NCBI GenBank assembly: GCA_022606425.2
Contig: JAHDVF020001318.1
Location: forward strand, 62,001 to 126,000
Direction of reading: 5' to 3'
Length of the DNA: 64,000 nucleotides
From: Lepidostoma basale
Lineage: Eukaryota; Arthropoda; Insecta; Trichoptera; Lepidostomatidae
Of this stretch, positions 1 through 13,800 are shown piece after piece (the first letter of the stretch is position 1; each line of letters begins with the position of its first letter). The notes beneath the pieces were generated by a model, which saw only the letters and a list, made by a program, of their open reading frames with translations, had not been told where the DNA came from and made no database searches. A program made the position numbers and the translations under genes.

Positions 1-574
1 GCTATGGATTTATTACGAGTATCAGACACTTTTATTAATTACATGTAATGTGAATAGCACTAACATTTATGTGGTTGGAAAATTAAACATACCAAACAAT
101 TTATTTCATAACTATTAATGTCTCATATAATATTTTCATTAACTAAGTGATTACTAAAAAACATAAAGTGCATGTAAGATATGTATACATTGAGGTAGCA
201 TGCATTAAATCATATGATTCATATTATTTATGTTCACAATTAACAACACAAATATACAGTAAATATTACATAGTATATCTAGTGTATGCATTAATAGTCA
301 GAAATTTAATAATACTGATAATAAAAAAAAATTTAAGGAGCATCTGAAAATTGTTATTATATTATATTAGAAATAATAATTCTGATTGAAAATAGGATTT
401 AAAAAATTTAAAAAACTCAAAGCATTCCCTCACAATTTTATTCTTCTATAATTTATAAAAAAAATATGAGTTTGGAATTAAAAGCTATGACTTTTTGATT
501 CCACGTAAAAATTTCACTACACTCTTGTTTGAAGTTTGATTTTACTAAATAATAATTAAATAAAACAATGTTCT

Positions 575-901
575 TTAACCGCCCTACCTTTGGGTTATTT
601 TCCGAGAAACATGCAAAAAATAAGCAGGTTTTTTATTAATGAAATTTAATTATATACTCATTTTATTTTTTTAAATTACGAAACCTCAAATACTCGGCCG
701 CACACTTCGCCTGGCCCTTGTTAAACTATCATATTTATGAAGACTTGTGCTCAAGTTTTGATGGCACATGCGCGTATCCCTAAAACTTTATACATTTTAG
801 GTACATTACTTTTTCTCAAGCCCGTATGTGATACGGGATATCGTAGAATGGTACAGTCAAAGTGAACGTATCACGTACGTTCAAATAGGTAGGGTGGCTA
901 A
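575..901. mobile_element. piggyBac-like MITE, copy 1
   Basis: A 327-bp element with terminal inverted repeats close to TTAACCGCCCTACC. It is flanked by TTAA on the left and by a mutated CTAA on the right. It matches, in inverted orientation, the copies at 39239-39565 and 51422-51746 over the whole length. It has no coding capacity. TTAA target duplication is the hallmark of the piggyBac superfamily, so this is a non-autonomous derivative by inference. Confidence 0.8.
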
Positions 902-1085
902 AAACTACATCCACTTTAGTCTTTACTTCGACAGCAAACGATTTTGCCTGGTTTGCTAGCGCAGACAGATCAGTCCAGCAAGCCTGGTGAAACTGTTTTC
1001 TGTCTAAATAAAGGCAAAAGTGGAAGTAGTTCTTAAAAAACATTGTTTTATAAAATGAACCTCTATCAAGAGATTTCAGTAAAAT
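902..1085. repeat. degenerate fold-back repeat related to the one at 48448-48582
   Basis: The left part contains AACTACATCCACTTTAG and CTTTACTTCGACAGC, and the right part contains AAAAGTGGAAGTAGTT. These are diverged inverted arms of the same palindromic family seen much better preserved at 48448-48582. It abuts the MITE directly. Confidence 0.55.
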
Positions 1086-1739
1086 CATTTGATTATCTTA
1101 ATTGAATCTATAAATGTTTGTGAACCAGTGTGTTTGGAGTAAAAAGATTTGTTTTGTGGTATATTATTTCAATATAACACATCAAAATGTGCAAATAAAT
1201 ATGTATTCTAATAAAATATTTCACAATGAAAAAGTGTGTGCGACTGGCGATATTCAAACATAATGACAAGAAACAAGCAGTGAACAGATAGTGTCGCATA
1301 CACACAGGCCATATATTATAGGTAGCAAAATAATAATAATAAAAAAGCGTGCATAGCACCCTGTGGGTTCCACCAGATTTATAACAAAGTGATGTTTACA
1401 GACTCTCAGTGGAATGCAAAGATTACTTGTGACTGTTGAAAACCCCATGACCGGTAAATATGGAAGTTCTACACGATAGAAAGGTATATATTGAATGAGA
1501 ATAAAGGAGCACTCTCCTAAAACCTAATATATTTCAATATCAAATTATTAAAGCACAAAAGTAAAAAAAAAAAACAACTCTTTTGAAAAACGAAATAAAG
1601 GAACAACTTAATGATGGAGGCTTTCACATCTCAACATGCCAGATGATACAATGAAAATGTTGTTTGGCTAATGCTAACATCTACGGTATAAAGAGAGGAA
1701 ATGACTATGAGTAAATAAGTACACGTCTTCTAATCATAC

Positions 1740-1808
1740 ATGAGTTTTTTCACTTCGTAGGAGAGGTGGTAGCCCTGGTAATTGTTGTCCTGGTCCGTCC
1801 CGGCAGGC
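1740..1808 (-). CDS. slo: slo exon v18: RCK1-RCK2 linker, frame-preserving
   Basis: This 69-nt exon continues the linker after the AAC AG end of exon v17 and starts with G (AG|G gives Arg). It reads [22 protein letters not shown] and ends with AT before a GTATGA donor, so the next exon should supply G to complete Met. The phase is 2 in and 2 out, so the exon can be skipped without a frameshift. If the donor is ignored, translation stops two codons later (Y-D-stop). The acceptor is preceded by a pyrimidine-poor but usable tract. It is the last exon visible; the RCK2 exons must lie beyond the left edge. Confidence 0.8.
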
Positions 1809-4800
1809 CTGCGAACATAACCACACTTCTCTTGTCTGCCTGTCACTTTCCCAGATAAAATCGCATACGGGTTTATAGTATGACTACACCATATATACGA
1901 GAGTATTTTGTCCCTCATTTCTTACTCCATTTTGTCTCGGAAAGTGGATACAATTTGAAGAAAAAATGCGAATACACATGAGTCTAGTGGAAGGATTGGA
2001 CTATATGTTGAAAGTACACAGTATAGTTATTGGTTAGGTAATGGTTTATAGTGTAACATATCATTCATTTCTAATGGAGGAGTGTATTAGAGAGATGCAC
2101 ATAAATCACAATGACTCCTTTCCAAAAGTAACAGAAAGCATAACATCAACAAATAAATTGACAAAATTGGAAACATAATAATGAAAATATTTTACTATTA
2201 ACGCAACTATATTTTTAAAATGATACAAATTCAAGTACGTACTGAGGTATTGAAATCCAATCAATTTACCTAGAATTTTGTTTACAAATAGTACTATTAT
2301 TTGTAAGTGCGAAGAAGAAAAGAGTTTTGGTTACAGCTGCTAGAGATGATAGACTGATTCTGCCTACGAATTATTGAATAAACAAGAGATTTTCCTCTAT
2401 GGGTATATGAGATAAATCTCATGCAGTTTGAGGAAGAAGTGTGTTGACGGAAATAAAAACCCTCGAATGTTACGTAATGTCAAATAATTTTGAAGCACAA
2501 AAAAGATAAAAAGTAAAAGATATTGAAACAATGCATAGGTATTTTAATAAGCCTCTGTCAGTAAATGTATAAAGCAATATTTTCATTTCTCATAGAATGT
2601 GTCATTGAACCAGGGTAGTTCATAGTGTCAGCCAAGAAGGACTCACCTGTTATTGTACCCTGGCGAGGTGACCGCGTCCGCTGGAGTTCTATTTACATTT
2701 GGTTTAACTTTGTTGACTTGTTTCGTAGTTGAATTCATTAACTGATTCGCCGCTGGTGTTATTGCGGCACTTCGGTGATTTCGGTTTATCACTGAAACAA
2801 TGAAAAAAATATATATTAATAAATTATTCCCAAAAAGAAATTGGACTTAAGTAAACCTTTGCAAAATTGATATAATGTATCAAGATACCACTTAGAATGC
2901 CTTTCATGTAGATACAAATAGTTGGTGAATATCGATACACTATTTTGTGAGAGAGACAAAGTCTTATTTGAAATGATCAACATACCATTTATTAAAAACT
3001 TATTTCATATGGTAACGGTTAAATATTACTATCATACGTATAATAGGGAAGGAATTAATTCACTCGGGTTAATGTAAGCAAATAAAGCAAGGACATTATG
3101 GTAGGAAAACATAATGAAGGATTCCCATTATACTTACAGCTTATCTCTTCTCCCCTATCCCGTGTCAGCTCGCCTGAAAAGTTTTATTACAAACATTTAA
3201 ATTGACCACAACAATGAACTAATTGGCATCCAAACAATACACCGAACAGACCATATTTGACAATCATCCAAATAATTTTCAGCTATGGACTCAAAAATAA
3301 GCCAGAAGACATTATGATAGATAGAGATACAACATCAGATCACATATTTTAAATAGTGATATTTAGAAACATTTAAATTATAATTTAAGTTGCCACTTAA
3401 TTTATTTTGGATCAATGATACTATAATTAATCATTCTGAAAATATCATTTAGTCAATGTGGTACTTCTGTAGAATCAGTGTAAAATCTGTATTTTATACA
3501 CTCCGTTATATTAGAAGCATTGAAAAATAACACACACATATACATTTGTTATCATTTCAAAAAAACTACTCAATTTGTAACAATAATATAAAAACTAAAC
3601 ACAAAACAAACAATACTTACACAGGCAACACAACACCGCCATTGGCCCAGAATTAACTACCTTCCTCATACATTAATTAACACAAAGCGTTTTAAGGAAT
3701 GTTAACATACAATTTTGTGATGTGTGCAGAATGCATACACAAAAATGTTACATTTTTGATAAATCCGTTAAAACTTACAAGATAAAACATCTCAACATTA
3801 TTCTCTAAAGGTACACAATCTGTAGACCCATTTGGTTTGGAAACATCAAAGCATGCAAACACCAAGTAGTTATGAAAACAAGCTCAGATTTCTTGCCAGA
3901 GTAATAATATCTCGTATTCTTAAGGAAAGAACAAGTTTACTTTTGAGATGTTGCGAACTGTTGGGTTGAAAGCAGATGATGATGATTTAATTTCCCGGAG
4001 TGGAGTTTAATTTATAAATGCCCGGTTAAAATAAATCACTTACGCACATACATTTATTTAGAATATTTAATTAAATAAAACTGAGCAACATGAATGCCTA
4101 GACAATTATAACATTGCTGGACCAATCACAATACCAGACCTAATTTTTCTATGACAAGTATTCACCATATGTAATCTATGGACTATTAAAATGCAGTAAA
4201 ACATGTTTTTATTTTTATTTCGACAATTTACGAAGAGTACGATTTTATATTTAAAAAATCTTTAAAATTAAGATATAAAAGATGTTCAAATTAATAAAAT
4301 TTAAGAATGAAACAAAAACTAAGAAAATAATGTTCATAATAAAGTATTTTATTCTAAATCTATAAAATTAAGAAAATCTTTTGTCAATGATCTATGTTTG
4401 GCAATTAACCACAAATAAATCAGAAAATATTGTGAGAATAAATGATTATTTCTTCAATGAAATTATCCTTTCAGAAAACATATTAATATTTTAAATATAA
4501 TGATGGAAATATAATATTGATAATGTATATTTCAAAAGGCATTAAGCAGAATGTATTTGTGAAAATGCCTGAATTTATATAAAATAATAATTTAATACAT
4601 AAAACAAAAAAAAAACATGCAATGGATTGTGCTAATGCACTTAAAAATCTTCAAAATTTTATCAATTTTAGTACAACTAAGTCAGGAACTTGATTGTAAT
4701 ATTAGGCATGTTCAATGTTGAGAGTTCCGTATAAAATATACGGAGAGAAAGAACAATGCATATTCATAAATAAAAAAATATATTTTAATGATTGAAGCAA

Positions 4801-7800
4801 TTTTATCATAAAATGAAGTATCAAAAATTTTGAAAAACAAAATAATACAATGAGAAACTGTCCTTATAAATTGATTATAAAATAAAAAGACTAATCAGGA
4901 AACATGCATCAGGTATCATGCAGGGGTAAAATTAATGAATAAATCAAGTTTGTGTTAATAAAATAAAAGCTGTGAAACGATATTGTATATATTTGAATGA
5001 AAAAAGAAAAGAAATATTAGACGTGATTATTAGTGATTAAATATCTTGACAGCTCCAATGTGAATATATGTACATATTACTTGCTTCGTAAAGACGATTT
5101 GTGACGAGTGATAGAAAGTGATTTGAAAATTTTGATATCCTTGTAGAAAAATAAAGAATAAATAAAGCAAAAGTTATTAAAAAAATAAGGAATGAAATGT
5201 GCCAAATCATTTGCAATCTAGATTGGAACAGTTGCTCGAAACACTATTGTGAATACTTATGTAAATTTGTCACGTAAAATGAGTAAATCTACTCGCGGTT
5301 GCCAAATGGTTTCTATGTGCTGATTCAGCAAAGCAGAACTATGTTGCGGCGGTAACCTAATCATATAGAAATAAGAAACTTAGCCATTTTATTGTAGCGA
5401 ATGTTCAATACCTCTTACGTGAACCTTCTTGGGCAACTCGGGCGGGGTGAACGTGGGGGGAGGGTGGTGGTCATCTGCAAACACCCCAAGACATTCCAAA
5501 ATACCATCACAAAAGGATAAGCACAATCCGAATGTTTTATTTGTTCAAGAAAGCAACAGTCAAATTGTTAAATCATTTACAACAGTTAATTGCAGTAGTG
5601 ACAAATGTCAGTAATTTGTTTAAATTATTATTCAGTTGAAGTGAAAATATTATTCTGGTTAGTGAATTGAACATTGTAAATTATTGTACAAACCTACCTT
5701 TTTCAGAATACCACAGTCATGCACGCTATTCATTCCCATCTACCACTAAACTAAGGCTATCTACTCTCTAATGAAGGAGGAAATACATCTGGTGAGGCAT
5801 GCAATTTTAAGAGAATATGCTCGAATGGAGTTTCAATCTGATTCAAAACTTGTGTTACCAAGTAAATAAGGAAGCTTAAGTGTAAAGGATTTAGTAAAGA
5901 CATGCAACAGTGGAATGAGAGCAATATTTTATGCATGTCATTAGATTATTGATGTTAATAAAAACTCAAAGATAGTAAACTGTTTGACAATTGCAAAATT
6001 ATAAAAATATTTCATTAAACTCATAAAATTTGATTAGTTTTGTATTGCGATTTCTAATGATTTTTCCCAAATATTCGTAAATAAGAGTTAATATTTGATA
6101 AAACAGAAGAATGAGAAATTGTAAAGGTGAATATTGCTTTCATTTTAAGGAGTGTCTTAACATTCTACATTATAAAGAGCGTAGAAGGGAGTTGCCTAGT
6201 TTGACTTAATGAAACAAAAAACCAAATCCACTGGAGTGTAATGAAACAAGGAATAAGCATATAGGTCTATAGTTTGTTGAAGAAGCTGGCGTGATGATTG
6301 GGGAGGCCCAAGTTAGATGAGACCAGCGCCAACCGTGACAGGAGGCACCGGCTGCCGGCTGCCGGCCCAGGTATACTGGCAACATTACACTACTCTGCAA
6401 CGTCACATGAGACTTGTTCTTACTTGCAAGGATGTACTCCTCATCGCCTGAATGTTGTGTCGTGACACGAATGTGTTGGAATAAAGGGAGACAGAAAGAA
6501 AGACACACAACAGATTTGTATTAAACATTTACACACAACAAGTGATTAAAGAGTTGAGACAAGAGTTTAAATGCAGATTACTTTAAGTTATGCATTGTAG
6601 GTATGTTTTTGATAACTAAGACAACGCGAAAACAGTGAAAAACAATTGATTTGAATGAAACAAACACAAGTGTTGACTGGGAAGTTCACTCACACATATC
6701 ACACAACACCTACTTGCAACACTTAACATTATGACAAGTAAACCTGTGATCTGTTTACTTTTCTCAGAGGAGATGAATTTATTTATTATTTGTCATAATA
6801 ATAAAATAAAACATTACAACAACAAGAACAGTCTAGATGCTTACGATGAGTCACTAAACTCAATCATATATACACAGAGACACTTACACACCGTAACATC
6901 CCAAATATATTTAGTTTACAAGTACCACTTTGCTAAATTATGTGTCAAATCAATATTCAATTTCCCATAAAATATAACAATGTACAACATATATGTTGGA
7001 ACTCTATAAGGGTTATAATTCAGCTAAACATTGAAATATCTAAATTTACAAAGATACACAGTCGAGTTGAAAGTTAATCCGGGACAGAGGGCCCTTCGGC
7101 TGATTCATCCGTGTATCGGAGATCACGACAACATGAAGTTAGGTCCCCACATGAAACGGGATGGAGTTAACACGTTACGAGTTAGTCTATTAGTTGTGAT
7201 ACGTACTTGCCCTTCCAACCATCTGCACCGCTCGCACACCCTTCCTGAATGTAGCCACTGAACCAACAAACAGAGACGTTAGCTGTTAATGTTAATATGG
7301 AGCACCAGTCACCAGTCACCAGCGCAGGACAGGCGGCGGGGTAGCCTGCGCGACCCCTCCACTCTATAGCGGGAGGTTCACACTAGCGGGAGGGCTGTTA
7401 GGGACTAGGTGGCTGGATTAGTTGTGTGATTACCCTGGGTACAGTCACTTCCTTACTTGACTTTCTCGTGGTGAGGATGGCCATGGAGGTAAGCTTGTCA
7501 AATATACCTATTCATGATTATGTGTGCGTGTAGCTTTTCAACAACAAATGCGTGTGCGCTCCTTGCAACACTAATGCTTTACTTTATCTCTTCATATTTT
7601 TCAAATATTTTAGAAAACTGAGTATAGAAATCTTGTGATATAACTGAGTTATGAGTATGTTGAAGACATGCATTAGAGTCAATATTATTTTAGTAAAATG
7701 TTATGTGGCACTTATGAGTGTATGAGCAGTTTATGTCTATGGTGCGTGATTAGTATTATTTGCTTGTTTCATGTGATGCGGAGTTTAAAATAGTAATGTT

Positions 7801-10800
7801 GTTTGTTTGGAAATGAAATATGTATTAAATTATTTAATTTCATTAATTTATTTTTATTTTTTAATAAATATGTATAAATCAGATGCTGTAATATAATTTA
7901 AAAATATATTATATTATATTATATATTTAATGATTTACTTGAAAAATGTATTTTAAGTAATGTTTAAAACATTCAAATAAGGAAATACATTTTTATACTT
8001 TGTTTGTTTTTGTCGAAAGGAAACAAAATGGTAATTGCAGATTTGTTTTCAATGTACATTGATGCTAATGAACAAGTCCATTCATGGATTTCCATGAAAT
8101 AATCATAGCCTAAGCTTGCTTATGAATTATGGTTACGATATATTTTCGGACCAAAATATCTGAAAGCTTAATACGAATAGATCTAGCCTTACATACATTG
8201 CTTAGCACACCAATAACAACATAAGGCAACCAAGATTCTAGCAAAAAAGTAACAAACTCTAAACACTCGAGATAATTGGAACCAACGCGTCTCCCAACCC
8301 AAAACAGTAAGAAAGCGGATAAAATGTACTGGTAAAACAAAGTTATGAAAGTTATGAACGCATTGTAGGTTTGAGGATAACTGGCTGGATGAAGTTTAGA
8401 TGGAAACGAATGTAAGGATTAGTATTGTAAAACACAGTTCATATGGGTTTATCGTACCCTCCATACAACCTCGGTAGGTGTTCAGACCCTGTTTCACCAT
8501 TCCAGTCTGCATCATGATCATTCCCACATCTGTAAAAAGCCAGAATACCAAGAAATAACACAGCAGGGATAGAGACATCCAACGGTAGCCCTTACTACTT
8601 CACCTCGCTCTGTCCACATCCTGACCCCTTGAATACATGTTGTGTTAGCAGTAATGGAGCAGAGTCATGCCATGAAAGCATTTAAACCAATGTACATAAA
8701 GACTGTCTTGTGGGTCTTTGCGTTTGTTACGAAGCAAGAAGAGTTAGCTTGAGCTGGTTGATGGGAGCCTAGTGACCCAGGGCAATCAGCGCAAGTGAGT
8801 GGTGTGAGTGTCGGTTGACTGGGTGTTGTCTGTAGTCTGTAAAGGACAAGTATGCAGATGGGGGGAAGTCTGCAGACCGGGGAGCTAAGGAGCTAGGGGG
8901 AGTGGGAAGGTTCCTTGGGCACAAGAGATTTCAGAGAGTCCTGCAAATATGCAATATTTCCCAGGCTTTACAGGTGATAAGAATAGAGAACAAGTATCGG
9001 AAGAGTCTCCTTCATATGGTAAACACAGATAAAGGGTATGAGTATTGTAGAATACCATAATTACAGCACTCAACTCTGCATCTAGTGATAAGTACGACCG
9101 CTCTCGTGGTGGATTTCAATTTTATGTATACCTACAATCTTAAGATTACGATCAAATGTGAATGTACAGTATTTTTGATATTTAGTAAAAAGTAAAAACA
9201 AACACATTCTATCAAGGAAACAAATAGTCATGCAGTCTTGAAACAAAATGTGCAATAAGGGCCTCGTGTGAAACCAAATTGTCATAAGTCATTCCGCGAC
9301 AATCTGAAATACAGTCTCATTACAGCATCATCTATTTTGGTCATGCGATGGATGGACAACAGTTCCAAGTCGAGTGATGGAAATACTGTGACCTTAAATT
9401 CACTCACTTTCTTCCAGTTGCATGACCAAAACACGAGTAGTGTTGAAGATTTACTTTACTCATATACAACGGTTACCTAAGTCTGCATTCGAGAATAATT
9501 AATAGATAAAGAGAAAGAAGAAATAAAAGACGGGCACAGAGGCTCAGGCGAGTGATGAAAAGGTCAGTAATGATAAAATATTGCACAGTACAGGGCTACA
9601 GATATCTATTCCGATAATAAAGGCATTGGATTAGTTTCATTGTGTTCAGTTACCTAATTCACCCCCTGCTTTCCTTTGCTGAGCCGCCACTACAATACGC
9701 CCCAACACACAACAATTATGTCAACATTTCTATATTTCCTATGTACATTTCACCTTCGATTTTCTTTTCATGATGAACAATCACTATGAGTCATTGGATT
9801 TGGAAAACAATGGGTAATTTCAACAAGGTGTATGCAGTAGATATAAGAATATCATGAAATTGTACCTGTATGAAGTAATGATTCGAAAACCTTTTAATCA
9901 AACAAATCACAAGTTAGTTAAATTAAAAAATATATTGGACATAGACTCACAGTTTTTGCACTTGCATTTCTTTATAAGTGTTTCATCCTTAATATCGTCA
10001 TGACACGCCTTGCAGTAGAACCAGGCTCTGAAAACACATAAACAATATAATCAAAAGCTTTACATTATCCTTTATACCATTAAGGGTAAGATACTAGTGT
10101 AGACAAGTCTTCATATTACTATTATAATATAATACTTTTTTTTATTGTACACAAAAGGTTGTTTGAACTCAATTACTGTATATAATTTGTTTTTAGTTAT
10201 TATATGGTTTTTCATGACATGTAATGGGTAGTTAATATATCGCTATTTAATTGACACATGAATTCTACACCTGATCAAAGATAGTGTGAGAATCACATTG
10301 CCATTATTTGGAATCGAACCCGGGACTATCGGGTGTAGCAGTCATAGATTTTGCCATTCTGCTATGAAAGGTGGTTAAAAATGGAATATTATGGGTGAAA
10401 ATGCAGTCAGTATCTATGTATTTTGCAAAATTTGATTGACTATCATAGGTTATATGTAAACATGTCAATTCAATATTATGCAACAAATGAAAATTCCTTA
10501 GTTCTGTTTTCTCTGGAATCCTTAAGCTAACATATATTGAAAAATGTATGATTAACATTAAAATATAAGATTGATGATGAAACAGTTAACAAATACATAC
10601 CGTTTGACTTCATCTGCAGATTGTGCTATAAAAAAACCTTGAGTATTTGCTAATATTTTTGCTCCTCTAGGGTTAATTGAAATTTTGCTATCATTTCCTT
10701 CCTCTCCTCCCTTGATCTCAATGGCCAGGAGCAGAAGTTTCAATTTGGTGAAACAAAGTCTGTTGAACAGTTAAACAATTACATAAGAATTATGATATTC

Positions 10801-13800
10801 TCTATTCAATTTATATATTTGTTTTCATCATACATAAGAGAATAGATTTTTTTTAATTCAAGAAGAAAAATCACATTGACATTAACTCTTTTATATCCAA
10901 ATACAATAATTGATGGAAAATATGTACCATTTGAAATCATCCACATGAAAAACGGAAAATTTAAGTCAAGTATTATTTTCACTATTTCTTTTTTTAATAT
11001 TTATTTTTCTTATTATGTTACATCTTCATTAGTGTAACAATTAAAAAAATTATAATAACAGGTGTAATATTTTTTTTACTTGTATATAATGACTCGTTAT
11101 AAAAAGGTTAAAGCTTGTGATATAAATGATTACATTATCAATCAATATGAAGTGGATTGATGGGAAGTGGTTGAACATATTAAAAAGTATGTGTTTCGAT
11201 TTTTTAATGTTGCTTTTCAATTATTTTTTTAATACTTAATATCTAAACTAAGTAATGTAAAATGAATAGTATCTCTAAGTAAAGTGAGCTCACTCTAATG
11301 ATCATATTTTACATTAATTCCAAAATGATTTTGTTTATATTACTTAGATAATTTACCAAAAACTAAAAAAAATATGTATTTCACTAATAATATAAAAACT
11401 CTATTGTTAAGAATTCATTTTGTGAAATGTGAATCTAAAAATATGATAAAATTCAAGGGTTCGAAGCCAACATTAAGAATCATGCTAACATAGTATAAGC
11501 ATATATGAATAACATTTAATGTAATTAATATTTCGTTACATACAAAATTTTATGTGAGAATTTGATATGCCGTAAGTCATTCCAGAAAAACCTATGTTGT
11601 ACCTGATTTATTTACTTCATGAGGCAAAGCTTGAATACTATAGTCATGTACATTACACTCAAGTGTTATATACATATTCGAATTTAATTGCATACCCCAC
11701 AAATGTTGAAGCTTTTGATCATACAGGTTAAATAATTTAATAATAATAAAAAAAAAACATTTGTTGACTAAATTGGGAAAAAAGGTTGTTTAATTACAAT
11801 TGTTTGGGTATATTTTATTACGAAAGTGAGCTATGTATTTGATAATATATTATATATAAATAAAAGAATAGCTGATATTTCTTTTCAAGCTAAATTTAAA
11901 GAGAATGAAAAGAAACCATAGTGGATTTTCACTATGCAAGTACCCCTGAAACCCAACATTCAGTTTGGCTAATAAAACTTATTTAGAAATCGACTTGCTT
12001 GAGGGGTTTATACAGTAAAAGGCATTTCCTAAAGTCTGCTTGCGGAAGTTTTTGCTAGAAGACACTTTGTTTATTATTATTATTATATTGTTGAATCGCT
12101 CTTTACACCATGACAGCATGAGCCAAATCGATGTAGAGGGTATTATAGCTATCATGGTGATTCACGTGACATAGCTAAGCTATCACCATTTGACTGTCAC
12201 CTGAATTCTACACCAGACCTAAGACAGTGTGATACAAGTAAAGACGTATATTAGAAACAATATTTCATATTTGTTCAAAAAAAATCAGATTAACTTTAAA
12301 ATCCATTTATGTAAATATATAAATAATAACCGAGAAAAACTAAAGCTCAAATTAATAATGTTTATACCTTAATACGAGATTATATGAAGTACTATAATGT
12401 AATCTAAGGCTTTAAAAACATTATTGGGTAAGTTGTAACTAAATAAATTAACTAGAGATTTTTCAAGCTAACTTACTTTTGAGTAGTCAAAAAAAATGGA
12501 ATTAATTACACTTTTATTTATAGTTTTAGTTATGTCTAGGGGTAAACAATGAACACACTAAACAGCCATTGAGAGAGAGAGAGAGAGAGCAACACTTGTG
12601 GGGTAAAACAATGAGTTATATTTGTATTATATTGTGTATGAATGGATGTGTAATAAAGCATTTAAGCGGGTGGACATAAACAGGAATATGTAATACAATA
12701 CAATGAAAGCAGTCACAAGTCAATGCAAAATGGTTAAAAAAAATTACAAAAGAAAAAAAAATTTAATCTTTTTTAAATTTTAAGACAGAGTAACACTCTT
12801 TGTATTAAATTTTAAAACTTTTTTGCTACTGAAGCTAAAAATAATAAAATGAGTTAAGTACAAATTATTCATCTTTTGTACACAAAAATATATTATTTGA
12901 GTATGGTCAAACTAGTTAAATATGTATTTGAACATATAAAAAAAAATATTGAATATGATTGCATGTGAATATGAAATATTTAAAACTTTATTTGTTTATC
13001 TGTGTATGACAAGTGACAGATATAAAAAATGATTATGTTAAGTTGGTTGAAAATAAAAATAGGAAATGTTATGTTTATAAAATACATTTAAAATTGTGTG
13101 CTAAAATTAAATTGTGTATGAAAACAATAAAAAGAAAGTTACAGAAGCAAGAATGCACAACTATAATATATATTTTACAATACAACATTTTGAAAAAAAA
13201 ACATTTAGTAGAAAGAAAAATCAGTATTCACATAACAAAACAAAAATGTATATAAACAACCCGGATGCAGCTACAATTCTTTTACAATTCGTAATCATTC
13301 CAACGTTGGTCAGTGCAGTTAATCACCAAAAGGTAAGGGAAACAAAAGGTAAGGAATCCAATCATTCTGGTCTAGAGTCCTAAGTCCTAGTGACCTAAAC
13401 AAACCAGCAGGCAAGTTAACACGTAACACCACATCAATTCTGCAATGGTTATTTTGTTTTATATGAAACACAAAATAAAATCTCCAACCGATACATGGAC
13501 CGTGTAAAATATTCATTAGAAGGGTCTAGTTGAGCTGAATTACCCGCATACACAATCTACATTGATCAAACCAGTTTTGTGGGAGTCACTCCACTAAAAT
13601 AAAGCAAGTTGAAAACAATACAGGAAAAAAATGGACAATGTATTTATAAGTTTGGAAATTTTTACACTTAACCACATCTTATTGCATGATTGACATTTCG
13701 AAAATCTTTGTTGCCACAAATCTCCAATTCTTTTGATAAGAAAATGCAATAATCATCAAAATATCAACAAGAGGTGTGGTAAAACACAGAACATTTTTGT

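Larger units (their letters stand above)
1..1739 (-). other. slo intron after exon v18, continuing off the left edge
   Basis: No coding sequence recognisable as slo RCK2 appears here. The segment holds a piggyBac-like MITE (575-901) and next to it a degenerate fold-back repeat (902-1085). The rest is AT-rich and unremarkable. Confidence 0.6.

Noticed and set aside
147..347. Open frame of 66 codons at the left edge
   Set aside because: AT-rich, low-complexity composition, no homology or splice context; expected by chance.
816..1088. 90-codon minus-strand open frame
   Set aside because: It runs through the MITE and the neighbouring fold-back repeat, so it is repeat sequence.
6206..6508. Minus-strand open frame of 100 codons
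   Set aside because: No recognisable domain; lies in a slo intron; the GC-rich patch has weak splice signals. A 27-nt phase-1 exon near 6353-6379 was considered, but its GTGCCT donor and poor acceptor are not convincing.
8440..8680. Possible extra cassette exons in the v13-v14 intron
   Set aside because: Several AG...GT pairs keep frame, but the peptides do not resemble any Slo segment; such pairs arise by chance.
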